Assembly: GCA_024641945.1 (NCBI GenBank)
Contig: JAHECD010000015.1
Coordinates: 1-60,502 of the forward strand
Reading direction: 5' to 3'
DNA from: Rubrivivax sp.
GTDB taxonomy: Bacteria; Pseudomonadota; Gammaproteobacteria; Burkholderiales; Burkholderiaceae_C
DNA: 60,502 nucleotides
Shown here: piece after piece, positions 8,408-17,278 of the stretch
Layout of the letters: the number at the start of each line of letters is the position of its first letter
Position numbering within the stretch: position 1 is the first letter of the stretch
Program-made: the position numbers and the translations under genes
The notes under the pieces: model-generated
Told to the model about the DNA's origin: nothing
Seen by the model: only the letters and a program-made list of their open reading frames with translations
Database searches by the model: none

Positions 8408-9709
8408 TCAGCGCAGCGCGGCCAGCGCGTCCTGCAGCCGCAGCGTCGTCCCGCGGCCCAGGCTGCCGGCAACGGCCACCGCGGGCCCGGCGGCCAGCAT
8501 GCGGCCGAAGGCGGTGCGCACCTGCGCGCCGTTGACGGCCTGCACGGCCTGCACACGCTCGTCGCCGGAACGCACACGGCCGTGCACGAAGAGATCCAGC
8601 GCCGCGTCCTCCATGCGCCGCGCCGGCCGTTCGTCGTTGCGCAGCAGGCGCACGGCCAGCTGGTTGCGCGCACGCTCCAGGTCCACCGGCGGCACATGTT
8701 CGGCCAGACCGCGCAGCAGGCGCGCCACTTCGCGCAGCACCTCGTCGAGCTTGGCCGGCGCAAACGACGCCTCGATCGCGAGCTGGCCACCAAAGTCGAA
8801 GCGGTCCGCCGCGCAGGCGGCGTGGTACACGAGGCCGCGCTTCTCGCGCAGCTCGGCCAGCAGCGGCGAACTCATGCCGTCGCCGAACACGGCCGCGGCC
8901 ACGTCGCCGGCCGCACTCTCGTCGCCGAGCGCGGCGATCGGGAAGCCCATCACCAGATGCGTCTGGCTGCCGCCGTCCATGCGCCGGCTGCGCAGGCCGC
9001 CTTCGTAGGTGGCGCGCGACACGAGGTTGGGTGTCCCGGCGGGCATCGCGGCAAAGGCGTCCTCGGCCTCGCGGCGCACGGCGCGGGCATCGATGTCGCC
9101 CGCCGCGGCGATCACGACGTTGGCGCCGGTGTACTGCCGCTCGACGTAGGCCGCCAGGTCGCTGCGCGTGAAACGCTCGATGTGGCGGCGCTGGCCGATC
9201 ACCGGCATCGCCGCCGGATGCAGGCCCCAGCAGGCATGGTCGAAGAGCTGGTAGGCCACGCCGACAGGGTCGTCCTCGACCTCGGCCACTTCCTGCAGGA
9301 TCACGCCGCGTTCGCGCTCCAGCTCGTCGGCGGGAAAGGTGGCGTGGCGCACGATGTCGGCCAGCATGCGCACGAAGGCAGGCGCGTCGCGGCCGAGCCC
9401 GCGCATGTAGTAGGCCGTGTGGTCCTTGTCGGTGTGGGCGTTGACCTCCGCGCCGAGCCGCTCGGCATCGAGATTGACGCGCAGCACGTCGCGCTCGCGC
9501 GTGCCCTTGAACGCCATGTGCTCGAGCACATGGCTGATGCCGTTCTGCGCCCGGGTCTCGTGCGCGCTGCCCGTGCGCACGAACACACCCACGCCGGCGG
9601 TGTGCAGGCCGGCCATCGGAATCGTGACGATGCGCACGCCGTTCGGCAGCGTGACGGTTTCGGTCGGTGTGTCGCCAGCCGGCGACGTTGGGGGCGGCTT
9701 TGTCGGCAT
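8408..9709 (-). CDS. M16 family zinc metallopeptidase (pitrilysin/processing peptidase type)
   Basis: A 433-residue peptidase with the inverted zinc motif HxxEH at H60-E63-H64 (GISHVLEHMAFKGT) and the downstream acidic ligand region ERERGVILQEVAE (E140), so it is predicted active. The second half contains the inactive-lobe features, including a SSPLLAELREKRGLVY block. At ~430 residues it matches single-unit M16B peptidases related to the mitochondrial processing peptidase beta subunit. The ATG at 9707-9709 gives a short N-terminus before the domain; an upstream in-frame extension is low-complexity. No signal peptide is seen. It diverges from the InlB-like exported protein gene across 185 nt. 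Confidence 0.92.
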   Translation of the reverse strand: MPTKPPPTSPAGDTPTETVTLPNGVRIVTIPMAGLHTAGVGVFVRTGSAHETRAQNGISHVLEHMAFKGTRERDVLRVNLDAERLGAEVNAHTDKDHTAYYMRGLGRDAPAFVRMLADIVRHATFPADELERERGVILQEVAEVEDDPVGVAYQLFDHACWGLHPAAMPVIGQRRHIERFTRSDLAAYVERQYTGANVVIAAAGDIDARAVRREAEDAFAAMPAGTPNLVSRATYEGGLRSRRMDGGSQTHLVMGFPIAALGDESAAGDVAAAVFGDGMSSPLLAELREKRGLVYHAACAADRFDFGGQLAIEASFAPAKLDEVLREVARLLRGLAEHVPPVDLERARNQLAVRLLRNDERPARRMEDAALDLFVHGRVRSGDERVQAVQAVNGAQVRTAFGRMLAAGPAVAVAGSLGRGTTLRLQDALAALR

Positions 9710-9894
9710 GGGGCAAGTATCGATGCCGGTGGGTGCAGCCACCCGCACTGGGTGTGGTGACCCAACCGGTGGCCCCGAAGCGCGTGGCCTCGCTCGAGCT
9801 GAAGCCTTTGAAATCAAGGACTTGGGGCGCGCCGGGCGCATGGCACGGCGTGTGCGTCGATGGGTTCGCAAACCACTGCCCGCAGGAGCAACCC

Positions 9895-11448
9895 ATGACG
9901 ATGTTCGACCCGAGACGGGCCCGCCGCGCGACGGCCCTGGCCTTCACGATGATGCTGGCCGGCGCCGCGGGCAGCGCCCACGCACAAGCCGTCGTGATGG
10001 CCGGCAGCTACCAGAATTTCGACGTCCTCAACAATACGGGCGCGCCGACGCACGGCTTCGAGATGGAGGTCTACGGCATCAGCAAGTCGCAGCTGACGCG
10101 CATCTTCCCCGGCAGCCCATGGGACACCGTGATCCGCTACGGCACCGGCACCGCGACCGACTTCCCGGGTGGCGTCTACGTGCGCTGGATCGCGCCCTGG
10201 GACGCCGCGGCCGGCCGCTTCGCGACGGCCACGCCGGTGCCGGTGTCGCGCACCACCGTGCCCGGCGAATCGTGCTGGACGATCGGCATGCCCAACGGCG
10301 GGTACCAGACGGCGGGCTGCGAGCACTTCGGCATCAGTGCGAACGCGAACCCGACCCGGATCAACTACCGCTGGCTCGTGGCCGACCCGGCCCGCCCGGG
10401 GTTCGTCATGGCCGCCGGCAGTGACATCGCGCTGCCGGCGCCGGTCTGGCAGGCCGTGCCGCCGGCCAACCCCGGCGTCGCGCCGGTCGTCGTTGCGGAG
10501 GTGCCGGCGCCGCCACCTCCCGCGCCCGCGGTCTTCGGCGACGCCCAGTGGGTGCGGGTCTACAAGCGCGAGATGGCGCCGCCGGTCGAGCTGATCGGAT
10601 TGATGGGCGACAACCGCGACGTCGTGCCCGAGAACGCCGCGGAGATCGAGGTGAGCTGGAGCCTGCTGCAGCAGGATCCGCCGGACGGCGGCCGCAAGCG
10701 CCAGCGCGGCAAGCTGGTCAACCAGGGCAACCTGGGCAACGGCCGGCACGCGGTCGTGCGCCGCTACGAGTTCTACAAGTACGCCGGCAACTACGACCCC
10801 GTCACGCACGAGGCACTGTGTGCCGACCTCACCTGCACGGCGCCGGGGCCGGGTGAACTGGGCGACGCGATCGGTGCGCAGAACGCGGCCGCCAACCTGA
10901 ACGTCAATGCGCTGACGGTCAACCTCAGCGGCAGCGGCAGCGGTCAGGTCAGCTCGAGCGACAAGGTCTTCAGCTGCGGCAACAAGTGCTACGGCGTCTA
11001 CAACCCGGGCGCATCGGTCACGCTGACGGCCAAGCCGGCGTCGGGCAGCACCTTCTCGATGTGGGGCGGCGCGTGCGCCGGCAATGCGACGACCTGCACC
11101 GTGCTCGTCAATGCGGAAAGCAGCGTGACGGCCACGTTCGTCGCCGCGGCGGGCAGTGGCGGTGGAAGTGGTGGCGGCGGTGGTGGTGGCGGTGGCGGCG
11201 GTGGCACGACCTACACGCTGTCGATCGCCAAGAGCAATACCGGCACGGTGACGAGCACGCCCGCGGGCATCAGCTGCGGCGGTACCTGCACGGCGAAATT
11301 CGCGGCGGGCTCGGCCGTCTCGCTGACGGCCACCGCGGCCGCCGGCAAGACGTTCCTCGGCTGGACCGGCGGCTGCAGCGGCGTCGCGCCGACCTGCAAC
11401 ATCACGATGAACGCCGACGTGAAAGTGGTGCCGACGTTCTCGAAATAG
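9895..11448 (+). CDS. Exported protein with two divergent InlB B-repeat-like domains
   Basis: A 517-residue protein starting at an ATG preceded by a CAGGAG ribosome site. A signal peptide spans about residues 1-31 and ends SAHAQA. Residues ~32-200 form a unique domain with several aromatic and Gly-rich stretches. A proline-rich PAPPPPAPA hinge and a second domain (~215-330) follow. The C-terminal third holds two ~75-residue repeats of the divergent InlB B-repeat type, each with paired cysteines (CGNKCYGVYNPGASVTLTA and CGGTCTAKFAAGSAVSLTA). They are separated by a long poly-glycine linker. It is probably a secreted or surface protein; no catalytic motif is seen. Its TAG stop is immediately followed by the stop of the convergent helicase gene with no spacer. 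Confidence 0.85.
   Translation: MTMFDPRRARRATALAFTMMLAGAAGSAHAQAVVMAGSYQNFDVLNNTGAPTHGFEMEVYGISKSQLTRIFPGSPWDTVIRYGTGTATDFPGGVYVRWIAPWDAAAGRFATATPVPVSRTTVPGESCWTIGMPNGGYQTAGCEHFGISANANPTRINYRWLVADPARPGFVMAAGSDIALPAPVWQAVPPANPGVAPVVVAEVPAPPPPAPAVFGDAQWVRVYKREMAPPVELIGLMGDNRDVVPENAAEIEVSWSLLQQDPPDGGRKRQRGKLVNQGNLGNGRHAVVRRYEFYKYAGNYDPVTHEALCADLTCTAPGPGELGDAIGAQNAAANLNVNALTVNLSGSGSGQVSSSDKVFSCGNKCYGVYNPGASVTLTAKPASGSTFSMWGGACAGNATTCTVLVNAESSVTATFVAAAGSGGGSGGGGGGGGGGGGTTYTLSIAKSNTGTVTSTPAGISCGGTCTAKFAAGSAVSLTATAAAGKTFLGWTGGCSGVAPTCNITMNADVKVVPTFSK
11155..11209 (+). repeat. GGN microsatellite encoding a poly-glycine linker
   Basis: An uninterrupted run of GGN/AGT codons encodes Gly/Ser residues linking the two repeat domains of the exported protein. 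Slippage would add or remove glycines without changing frame. Confidence 0.8.
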
Positions 11449-13530
11449 TCAGAAGCCCTGGCGAACCCGTGCCATCAGATCCACCGCCGGCAGGGGTTGC
11501 GCCCCGGCCGGCGGCCGTCCTTCATCGGCCGCCGGCGCTGGCTGATCGAACAGGGTGGCCACCGGCGGCGGGACGAAGCGGCTGAGCGCGCCGTACAGGT
11601 GCCGGCTGCCGTATTGCCGCTGCTGGGTGACATGAAAGCGCTGCGGCACCATCAGCGTGAGGTGCTGCTTCGCACGGGTCATCGCCACGTACAACAGGCG
11701 GCGCTCCTCCTCGATCTCGGCCGCACTGCCGGTCGCCATGTCGGCCGGCATGCAGCCATCGACGACGTTGAGCACGTGCACCGCCGTCCACTCCTGGCCC
11801 TTGGCCGAATGCATCGTCGACAGGATCAGGTAGTCCTCGTCGCGGTGCGGCGCGCCGGACTCGTCGCTCGTCGCCTCCGGCGGATCGAGCGTGAGCTCGG
11901 CCAGGAAGCGTTCCCGGTCCGGGTAGCCACCGGCCAGGCGCGCGAGTTGCGCCAGGTCGCCGGCGCGGATGGCAGCGTCGTCGTGCAGCCGCTCCAGGTG
12001 CGGCTGGTACCAGCGTGCGGCCAGCGCCACGTCCTCGGGCCACGTGCCGTGGCGCAGCGTGTCGCTGGCTGCGATCCACGCCGGCCAGTCGGCGGCAGCG
12101 GCCGCTGCCGCGGGTGGCTTGAAGGCCTGCATCGCGGCGACCGGATCGGCCGCCTGCTCCATCGCGTCGAGCAGCTTGCGCGCCGCGGCGGGGCCGATGC
12201 CCGGAACGAGTTGCGCCACACGGAAGCCGGCCAGCCGGCTGCGCGGGTTCTGCACCCAGCGCAGCACCGACAGCAGGTCCTTCACATGCGCGGCTTCCAG
12301 AAACTTGAGGCCGCCGAACTTGACGAAAGGGATGTTGCGCCGCGTGAGTTCCAGCTCCAGCGCGGCACTGTGGTGGCCCGTGCGGAACAGCACCGCCTGC
12401 TGCTTCAGGCGCAGGCCGCCTTCGCGCCGGACCAGCACGTCGTCGGCGACGAAGCGGGCCTGCGCCGCCTCGTCCTCCACCGTCACGAGCCGCGGACGCT
12501 CGCCGCCACGCGGGCTCCACAGGTTCTTCGTGAAGCGCTCTGCAGCCAGGGCGATGACGGCGTTCGACGCCTCGAGGATCGGCTGCGTCGACCGGTAGTT
12601 GCGGTCCAGCGTGAGGACGCGTGCGGGCGGGTCGAAGCGCGCCGGAAAGTCGAGGATGTTGCGCACCTCGGCCGCACGGAAACCGTAGATCGACTGCGCG
12701 TCGTCGCCCACCACCGTGAGGCCGCGCCCGTCGGGCCGCAGGCCGTGCAGGATGGCCGCCTGCAGGCGGTTCGTATCCTGGTATTCGTCGACCAGCACGT
12801 GGTCGAAGCGCGCGCCGACCGCGGCCGCCAGCGCCGGCTCGGCCATCATGTGCTGCCAGTACAGCAGCAGGTCGTCGTAGTCGAGCACCTGCTGCTGCTG
12901 CTTGGCCTGCACGTAGGCGCGGAACAGGCCCTTCAGTTCGGACTCCCAGCCCAGGCACCACGGGTACAGGTCGCGCACCACGTCGTCGACGCCGAGGCAT
13001 GCATTCACGACGCGCGAATAGATCGCGAGGCAGGTGCCCTTCATCGGAAAGCGCTTCTCGGTCGACGCGAGGCCACGCTCCTGGCGCACGAGGCCCATCT
13101 GGTCTTCGGCGTCGGCGCGGTCGAGGATCGTGAATTGCTCGGCCAGGCCGATCGACGAAGCGTACTCGCGCAGCAGGCGCGCGCCGATGCCGTGGAAGGT
13201 GCCGGCCCACGGCAGCGCCGGCGCCGGCTGCGCCGCGCCGAAGCCCAGCGCCGCGTGCAGCGTGCGGCCGGCGCGGCGGGCCATCTCGTGCGCCGCGCGG
13301 CGCGAAAAGGTGAGCAGCAGGATGCGCTGCGGGTCGGCGCCTGCGAGCACGAGCCGCGCCACACGTGCGGCAAGCGTCATCGTCTTGCCCGTGCCCGCGC
13401 CGGCGATCACCAGCAACGGCGGCGCGGCCTCGATTCGCCCGGCCACGCCCACGCCGTGCTCCACGGCAGCACGCTGCTCATCGTTCAACGTGGCAAACGG
13501 GTCTTGGCGGGTCGGCGTATCGACGGGCAT
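11449..13530 (-). CDS. UvrD/Rep-family superfamily 1 ATP-dependent DNA helicase
   Basis: A 693-residue SF1A helicase. Motifs in order are Q-motif LNDEQRAAVEH; Walker A AGAGTGKT (residues 43-50); motif Ia LLLTFSRRAAHEM; motif II DEYQDTN; motif III GDDAQSIYGFRAA; motif IV LDRNYRSTQPIL; motif V STMHSAKGQEW; and motif VI VAMTRAK. All are intact, so 3'-5' helicase activity is expected. The start ATG at 13530 gives a normal N-terminus. A near-perfect LexA box lies 23 nt upstream, suggesting SOS induction. It is divergent from the SIR2-TIR/STAND genes. It could be a housekeeping UvrD paralogue or a helicase linked to the defence genes; the former is more likely. Confidence 0.95.
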   Translation of the reverse strand: MPVDTPTRQDPFATLNDEQRAAVEHGVGVAGRIEAAPPLLVIAGAGTGKTMTLAARVARLVLAGADPQRILLLTFSRRAAHEMARRAGRTLHAALGFGAAQPAPALPWAGTFHGIGARLLREYASSIGLAEQFTILDRADAEDQMGLVRQERGLASTEKRFPMKGTCLAIYSRVVNACLGVDDVVRDLYPWCLGWESELKGLFRAYVQAKQQQQVLDYDDLLLYWQHMMAEPALAAAVGARFDHVLVDEYQDTNRLQAAILHGLRPDGRGLTVVGDDAQSIYGFRAAEVRNILDFPARFDPPARVLTLDRNYRSTQPILEASNAVIALAAERFTKNLWSPRGGERPRLVTVEDEAAQARFVADDVLVRREGGLRLKQQAVLFRTGHHSAALELELTRRNIPFVKFGGLKFLEAAHVKDLLSVLRWVQNPRSRLAGFRVAQLVPGIGPAAARKLLDAMEQAADPVAAMQAFKPPAAAAAAADWPAWIAASDTLRHGTWPEDVALAARWYQPHLERLHDDAAIRAGDLAQLARLAGGYPDRERFLAELTLDPPEATSDESGAPHRDEDYLILSTMHSAKGQEWTAVHVLNVVDGCMPADMATGSAAEIEEERRLLYVAMTRAKQHLTLMVPQRFHVTQQRQYGSRHLYGALSRFVPPPVATLFDQPAPAADEGRPPAGAQPLPAVDLMARVRQGF

Positions 13531-13553
13531 GGTCTGGGGCGCTCGAGCCAATA

Positions 13554-13569
13554 CTGTACAGGCATACAG
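13554..13569 (-). promoter_or_regulatory. LexA (SOS) box
   Basis: CTGTACAGGCATACAG is an exact CTGT-N8-ACAG match, flanked on the left by TA as in the enterobacterial consensus. It lies 23 nt before the helicase ATG, where bound LexA would block its promoter. It is 180 nt before the divergent SIR2-TIR start and might influence that gene too. Confidence 0.75.
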
Positions 13570-13749
13570 ACAGGCCGCGCACCGCGCGCCATGCGACGGC
13601 GGCGCGTCGACAGCGGCAGGGCCTGCCACTACCATGCATCGACCATGAAGCCGCTGCGCAGCCCCACATTCCCACCGTGCCCGCCTTGTGAAGGCGTGCA
13701 TGACTGAGCGCCGCGTCGGCGCACGCACGCGCTCGACGAGGTCGCTCCC

Positions 13750-15180
13750 GTGACGATGGACCGCCTGCTGGCCAGCCGCCAGAGCCTGAGCGAGGCCCTG
13801 CAGTCGCGCGGCGTGGTGCCGGTGCTCGGCCCCGACGTGGTGCTCGTCGACAGCGAGGCGCCCGATGGCACACGCACCAGCGTGCCCTTCTACCGTCTCG
13901 TCGCCGAAGAACTGCTCCAGACCTACGGCGTCTCGCTGCCCGCGTCCGACGGCGGCAACCTGGGCGGCGGGTGGCTGCTGCACCGTGCGGTGGCGCAGGT
14001 GCTGGCCGACAGTGCCACGGTGAGCACCGAACGTGTTCGGCGTTCGGTCTCGGCGATCGTCCGGAACGTGGCGACACGCTGCCCGAGCTCGCCGCTGCTC
14101 GACCGACTGGCCGCGCTGGGTGTCTTCGACCTCTTCGTCTGCCTCACACCCGACGACGTGCTCGTGGAGGCGTTGCACCGTGCACTCGGCCCCGATGCGG
14201 TGGAGATCGTGGCCTACGCACCGAATGCCGACAGCACGCAGCCGGCCGACATCGCCCCCGCACGCGGTGGTGCCGCGCGGGTGTTCTTCCCGCTCGGGCG
14301 CAGCGCGGCCGGCACGCGGCTGGCCATACACGACGAAGACGCGCTCGAGTACCTGTACAAGTTCCAGGAGGACGGCGCACGGCGCGCGCCGAACCTGCTG
14401 ACCGAACTGCGCAGCCGCGACCTGCTGTACCTCGGCTGCGACCTGCCGGACTGGCTCGGCCGCAGCCTGCTGCGCCTGACCAACGAGTCGCGCCTGTCGT
14501 CGCAGGACAAGAAGATGGAGTTCTTCGCGGCCGATGCACGCGACCCGTCGCTCAACTCGTTCCTGTCGCGCTTCAACCCGAATGCGAGTGTCTTTCCGTG
14601 GTCGCCGCAGGAGTTCATCGGCGAGCTCGAAGCGCTGGTCTCGGCACGCGGTGGTGTGCCGCAGGGCGCCCGCGTGGCCGCGCCGCCGACGCCGCAGCGC
14701 GCGGCCGGACCGGCCGGCGGGCCCACCGTCTTCGTCAGCTATGCGAGCCAGGACACCGCCGCCGCGCGGGCGATCGCCGATACGCTGGTCGGCCTCGGTT
14801 TCGGCGACGTCTGGCTCGACAAGCACAAGCTGATCGCCGGCGACGACTGGTCCGACCGCATCGACGATGCGATCGACCATTGCGACTTCTTCCTGCCGGT
14901 CTTGTCGCTGCAGGCGGACCAGCGGCGCGAGGGGGTCTTCTGGGAAGAGTGGCGCAAGGCCGTGGTGCGCGCGATGCGTGTCAACGATGCGTTCCTGCTG
15001 CCCGTCGGCATCGACGGCACGGCGCCCGACCGCAGCGGCTACGAGCGCATCTTCAACGGCTTCACGAGCGACTTCCGTCGCATCCATCTGCTGCATGCGC
15101 CGCAGGGCCGGCTGTCCGACGAAGACCAGGCGCAACTGCGTGCCCGGGTCGGCCGCTTCCTGGAGGCTGCACGTGGCTGA
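13750..15180 (+). CDS. SIR2-like and TIR domain fusion protein (candidate NAD-depleting immune effector)
   Basis: A 476-residue protein in two parts. Residues ~1-300 resemble the SIR2-like domain of bacterial immune proteins: an N-terminal GVVPVLGPDVVLVD strand-loop, DLFVCLTPDDVLVEAL in the middle, and the LLYLGCDLPDWLGRSLLR tail often seen where such domains precede TIR domains. Residues ~325-470 are a TIR domain (TVFVSYASQD start, VWLDKHKLIAGDDW, then DHCDFFLPVLS) with E400 in the GVFWEEWRKAV motif as the likely catalytic glutamate. Both folds can cleave NAD+. The start is GTG at 13750, with GAGG eight bases upstream; ATG at 13756 is the alternative. It overlaps the STAND gene by 8 nt. Function is inferred from domains and neighbour only. 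Confidence 0.8.
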   Translation: MTMDRLLASRQSLSEALQSRGVVPVLGPDVVLVDSEAPDGTRTSVPFYRLVAEELLQTYGVSLPASDGGNLGGGWLLHRAVAQVLADSATVSTERVRRSVSAIVRNVATRCPSSPLLDRLAALGVFDLFVCLTPDDVLVEALHRALGPDAVEIVAYAPNADSTQPADIAPARGGAARVFFPLGRSAAGTRLAIHDEDALEYLYKFQEDGARRAPNLLTELRSRDLLYLGCDLPDWLGRSLLRLTNESRLSSQDKKMEFFAADARDPSLNSFLSRFNPNASVFPWSPQEFIGELEALVSARGGVPQGARVAAPPTPQRAAGPAGGPTVFVSYASQDTAAARAIADTLVGLGFGDVWLDKHKLIAGDDWSDRIDDAIDHCDFFLPVLSLQADQRREGVFWEEWRKAVVRAMRVNDAFLLPVGIDGTAPDRSGYERIFNGFTSDFRRIHLLHAPQGRLSDEDQAQLRARVGRFLEAARG

Positions 15181-17242
15181 GCGCCCGTCGATCGACGCCG
15201 ACCATCCCTGGCCGTGGCTCGACCCGTTTTCCGAAAGCGCGAGCAGCTTCTTCAACGGGCGCGACGACGACGCGCAGGCACTGTTGCGCGGCACGCTGGC
15301 GTCGCCGGTCTGCGTGCTGTTCGGCAAGTCGGGGCTCGGCAAGACTTCGCTGCTGCTGGCGGGGCTCTTCCCGTTGCTGCGCGCGCGTACGCTGCTGCCG
15401 GTGGCGCTGCGTCGCATCGAGCACGGCGCGGGCGCGCCGAGCCTGTCGGCGCAATTGCTGCGTGTGCTCGGCGAAGCGGTGCAAAAGGCCGGGCTGCACT
15501 GGGCCCAGCCCGCCGCCCCGTCAGAGGCCGACGCCGACGATCCGGCCGCGCTCTGGGAGCTGCTGCACGACCGGCGACGGCCGTTGCTCGATGCCGAGGG
15601 CGGGCGCTGGACACCGGTCTTCGTGCTCGACCAGTTCGAGGAGATCTTCACGCTGCAGCCCGACGAGCAGTTGCGTCGGCAAGCCTTCCAGGAACTGGGC
15701 GACCTGCTGGAAAACCGCGTCCCGCCGGCGGTGGCCGCGCGGCTCGAAGCGCACGACGAGCTCATCGACGCCATCGACCAGGACAGCCAGCCCTACCGCT
15801 TTCTGGTGGCGCTGCGCGAAGACTACCTGCCCGAGCTGGAGACCTGGGCCGACCTGATCCCGCGCCTCGGTCTCAACCGCTACCGGCTGCTGCCGATGTC
15901 GCGCGAGCAGGCGCTGGACGCCGTGCTCAAGACCGGTGGCCGGCTCGTGGACGGCGACACGGCACAGCGCATCGTCGACTTTCTCGGGCGGCAGGCATCA
16001 CCGGCACGTGCCGCCGGCGCGCCCGGCACGGCGCGTGTCCCGAGAGACGTGCGCCGCATCGAGCCGGCGCTGCTCAGCCTGGTGTGCGCCAGCCTGAATG
16101 CGGACCGCCTGGCGCTGAACCCCGCCGGGTCACGGCTCGACGCGGCCGACATCGAAGCCCGCGGCGCGCAGATCCTCGACCGCTTCTACGACGATGCCTT
16201 CGCCGCGCTGCCCGACACGCAGCGCGAGGCCGCCGGCCAGTGGGTCGAAGCGAATCTCATCACCGAGGGCGGCACACGCCGGCCCTATCCGCTGGTGGAC
16301 ATCGACGACACCCTGCGCGCGTCGGTGCGGCAACTCGTCGACCGTCGGCTGCTGCGCATCGAGAACACCGAGCAAGGCGACCAGGTCGAACTCGTGCACG
16401 ACCGGCTGGCCGCGGTCGCGCGGCAGCGCGCGGACGCCACGCAGCAGCGGGCCGAAGCCGCCGATCGACTGCGTCGTGCCAACGAGGCGGCGCAGGCCGA
16501 GCTGATCGAGCAACGTGCGCGCGCGGTCGAACTGGCCGAGGAAGCCGTGCGCCTGAAGGACGAGCGCGCCGAAGAAGCGCTGGCCGCGTCGCGCCGCGTG
16601 CGCCGCCTGGCCGCTGCGCTGGCGGTGCTGGCGGCCGCCGCGATCCTGGCGATGTGGTGGGCCCTGAATGAACGCCAGCGTACGGCCGACGCCCTGCTTG
16701 CGCAGCAGGCGGCGACCGAGCAGGCACAGCGTCAGGCCGTCGTGGCGGAGCGCAGCGCCGCCGCGGCGATCAGTGCGCAGCTGGCGGCCAGCCAGGCCTT
16801 GGCGGCCGCCGAGTTGCTGCAGAGCAACCAGCCCGCCGAGCGATCGCAGGCCAGTGCCCTGCTCGCGGGGGCCAGCACGGCCTACCAGACCGCGGCACGC
16901 GACACGAGCGCCGCGCTTTCGTGCCCGTCGGGCCGGCGCATCTACCCGCAGGTCGGCGGCGCCGGCGATGTCGCGGCCGTCGACCCCGCCGCCGCCGTGC
17001 TTCGCGCGGCGGGCTTCACCGTCCCGCGGACCGACGTGGTCGGTCGGGAAAGGATGCCTTCGACCACCGAGGTGCGCTACTTCCGCAAGGCCGAGGAGGC
17101 CGGTGCACTCGCGGCCACGGCAGCCCTGTCCTCGGGCGGCATGCCCAACGTGCCGGCCCGCTATGTGCGCGGCTACGAGGACTCGACCACCGTGCGACCC
17201 TGCCACTACGAGCTCTGGCTGGTGGTCGACGGCAAGCCCTGA
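15173..17242 (+). CDS. STAND-type NTPase with C-terminal transmembrane segment and unclassified tail
   Basis: A 689-residue protein starting at GTG 15173 inside the end of the SIR2-TIR gene, so the two are translationally coupled. A P-loop NTPase of the nSTAND class occupies ~25-410: Walker A GKSGLGKTS at 51-59 and Walker B FVLDQFEEIF around D153. A winged-helix-like region ending in VELVHDRLAAVARQRAD follows. A charged coiled coil (~420-475) leads into one hydrophobic membrane segment (~478-498). An Ala/Gln-rich helix and a ~130-residue C-terminal domain (VRYFRKAEEAGALAAT and HYELWLVV) come last. The WD40 or TPR sensor usual in this class is missing. It probably senses a trigger and activates the SIR2-TIR partner; this is inference. 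Confidence 0.8.
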   Translation: MAERPSIDADHPWPWLDPFSESASSFFNGRDDDAQALLRGTLASPVCVLFGKSGLGKTSLLLAGLFPLLRARTLLPVALRRIEHGAGAPSLSAQLLRVLGEAVQKAGLHWAQPAAPSEADADDPAALWELLHDRRRPLLDAEGGRWTPVFVLDQFEEIFTLQPDEQLRRQAFQELGDLLENRVPPAVAARLEAHDELIDAIDQDSQPYRFLVALREDYLPELETWADLIPRLGLNRYRLLPMSREQALDAVLKTGGRLVDGDTAQRIVDFLGRQASPARAAGAPGTARVPRDVRRIEPALLSLVCASLNADRLALNPAGSRLDAADIEARGAQILDRFYDDAFAALPDTQREAAGQWVEANLITEGGTRRPYPLVDIDDTLRASVRQLVDRRLLRIENTEQGDQVELVHDRLAAVARQRADATQQRAEAADRLRRANEAAQAELIEQRARAVELAEEAVRLKDERAEEALAASRRVRRLAAALAVLAAAAILAMWWALNERQRTADALLAQQAATEQAQRQAVVAERSAAAAISAQLAASQALAAAELLQSNQPAERSQASALLAGASTAYQTAARDTSAALSCPSGRRIYPQVGGAGDVAAVDPAAAVLRAAGFTVPRTDVVGRERMPSTTEVRYFRKAEEAGALAATAALSSGGMPNVPARYVRGYEDSTTVRPCHYELWLVVDGKP

Positions 17243-17278
17243 TCTGCCACGTCATCGGGCCGGGCTATCCTCGCCCGC

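Noticed and set aside
10491..10545. Proline-rich stretch in the exported InlB-repeat protein considered as a separate domain boundary or fusion artefact
   Set aside because: Reading frame and codon use continue unchanged across it, so it is treated as a hinge.
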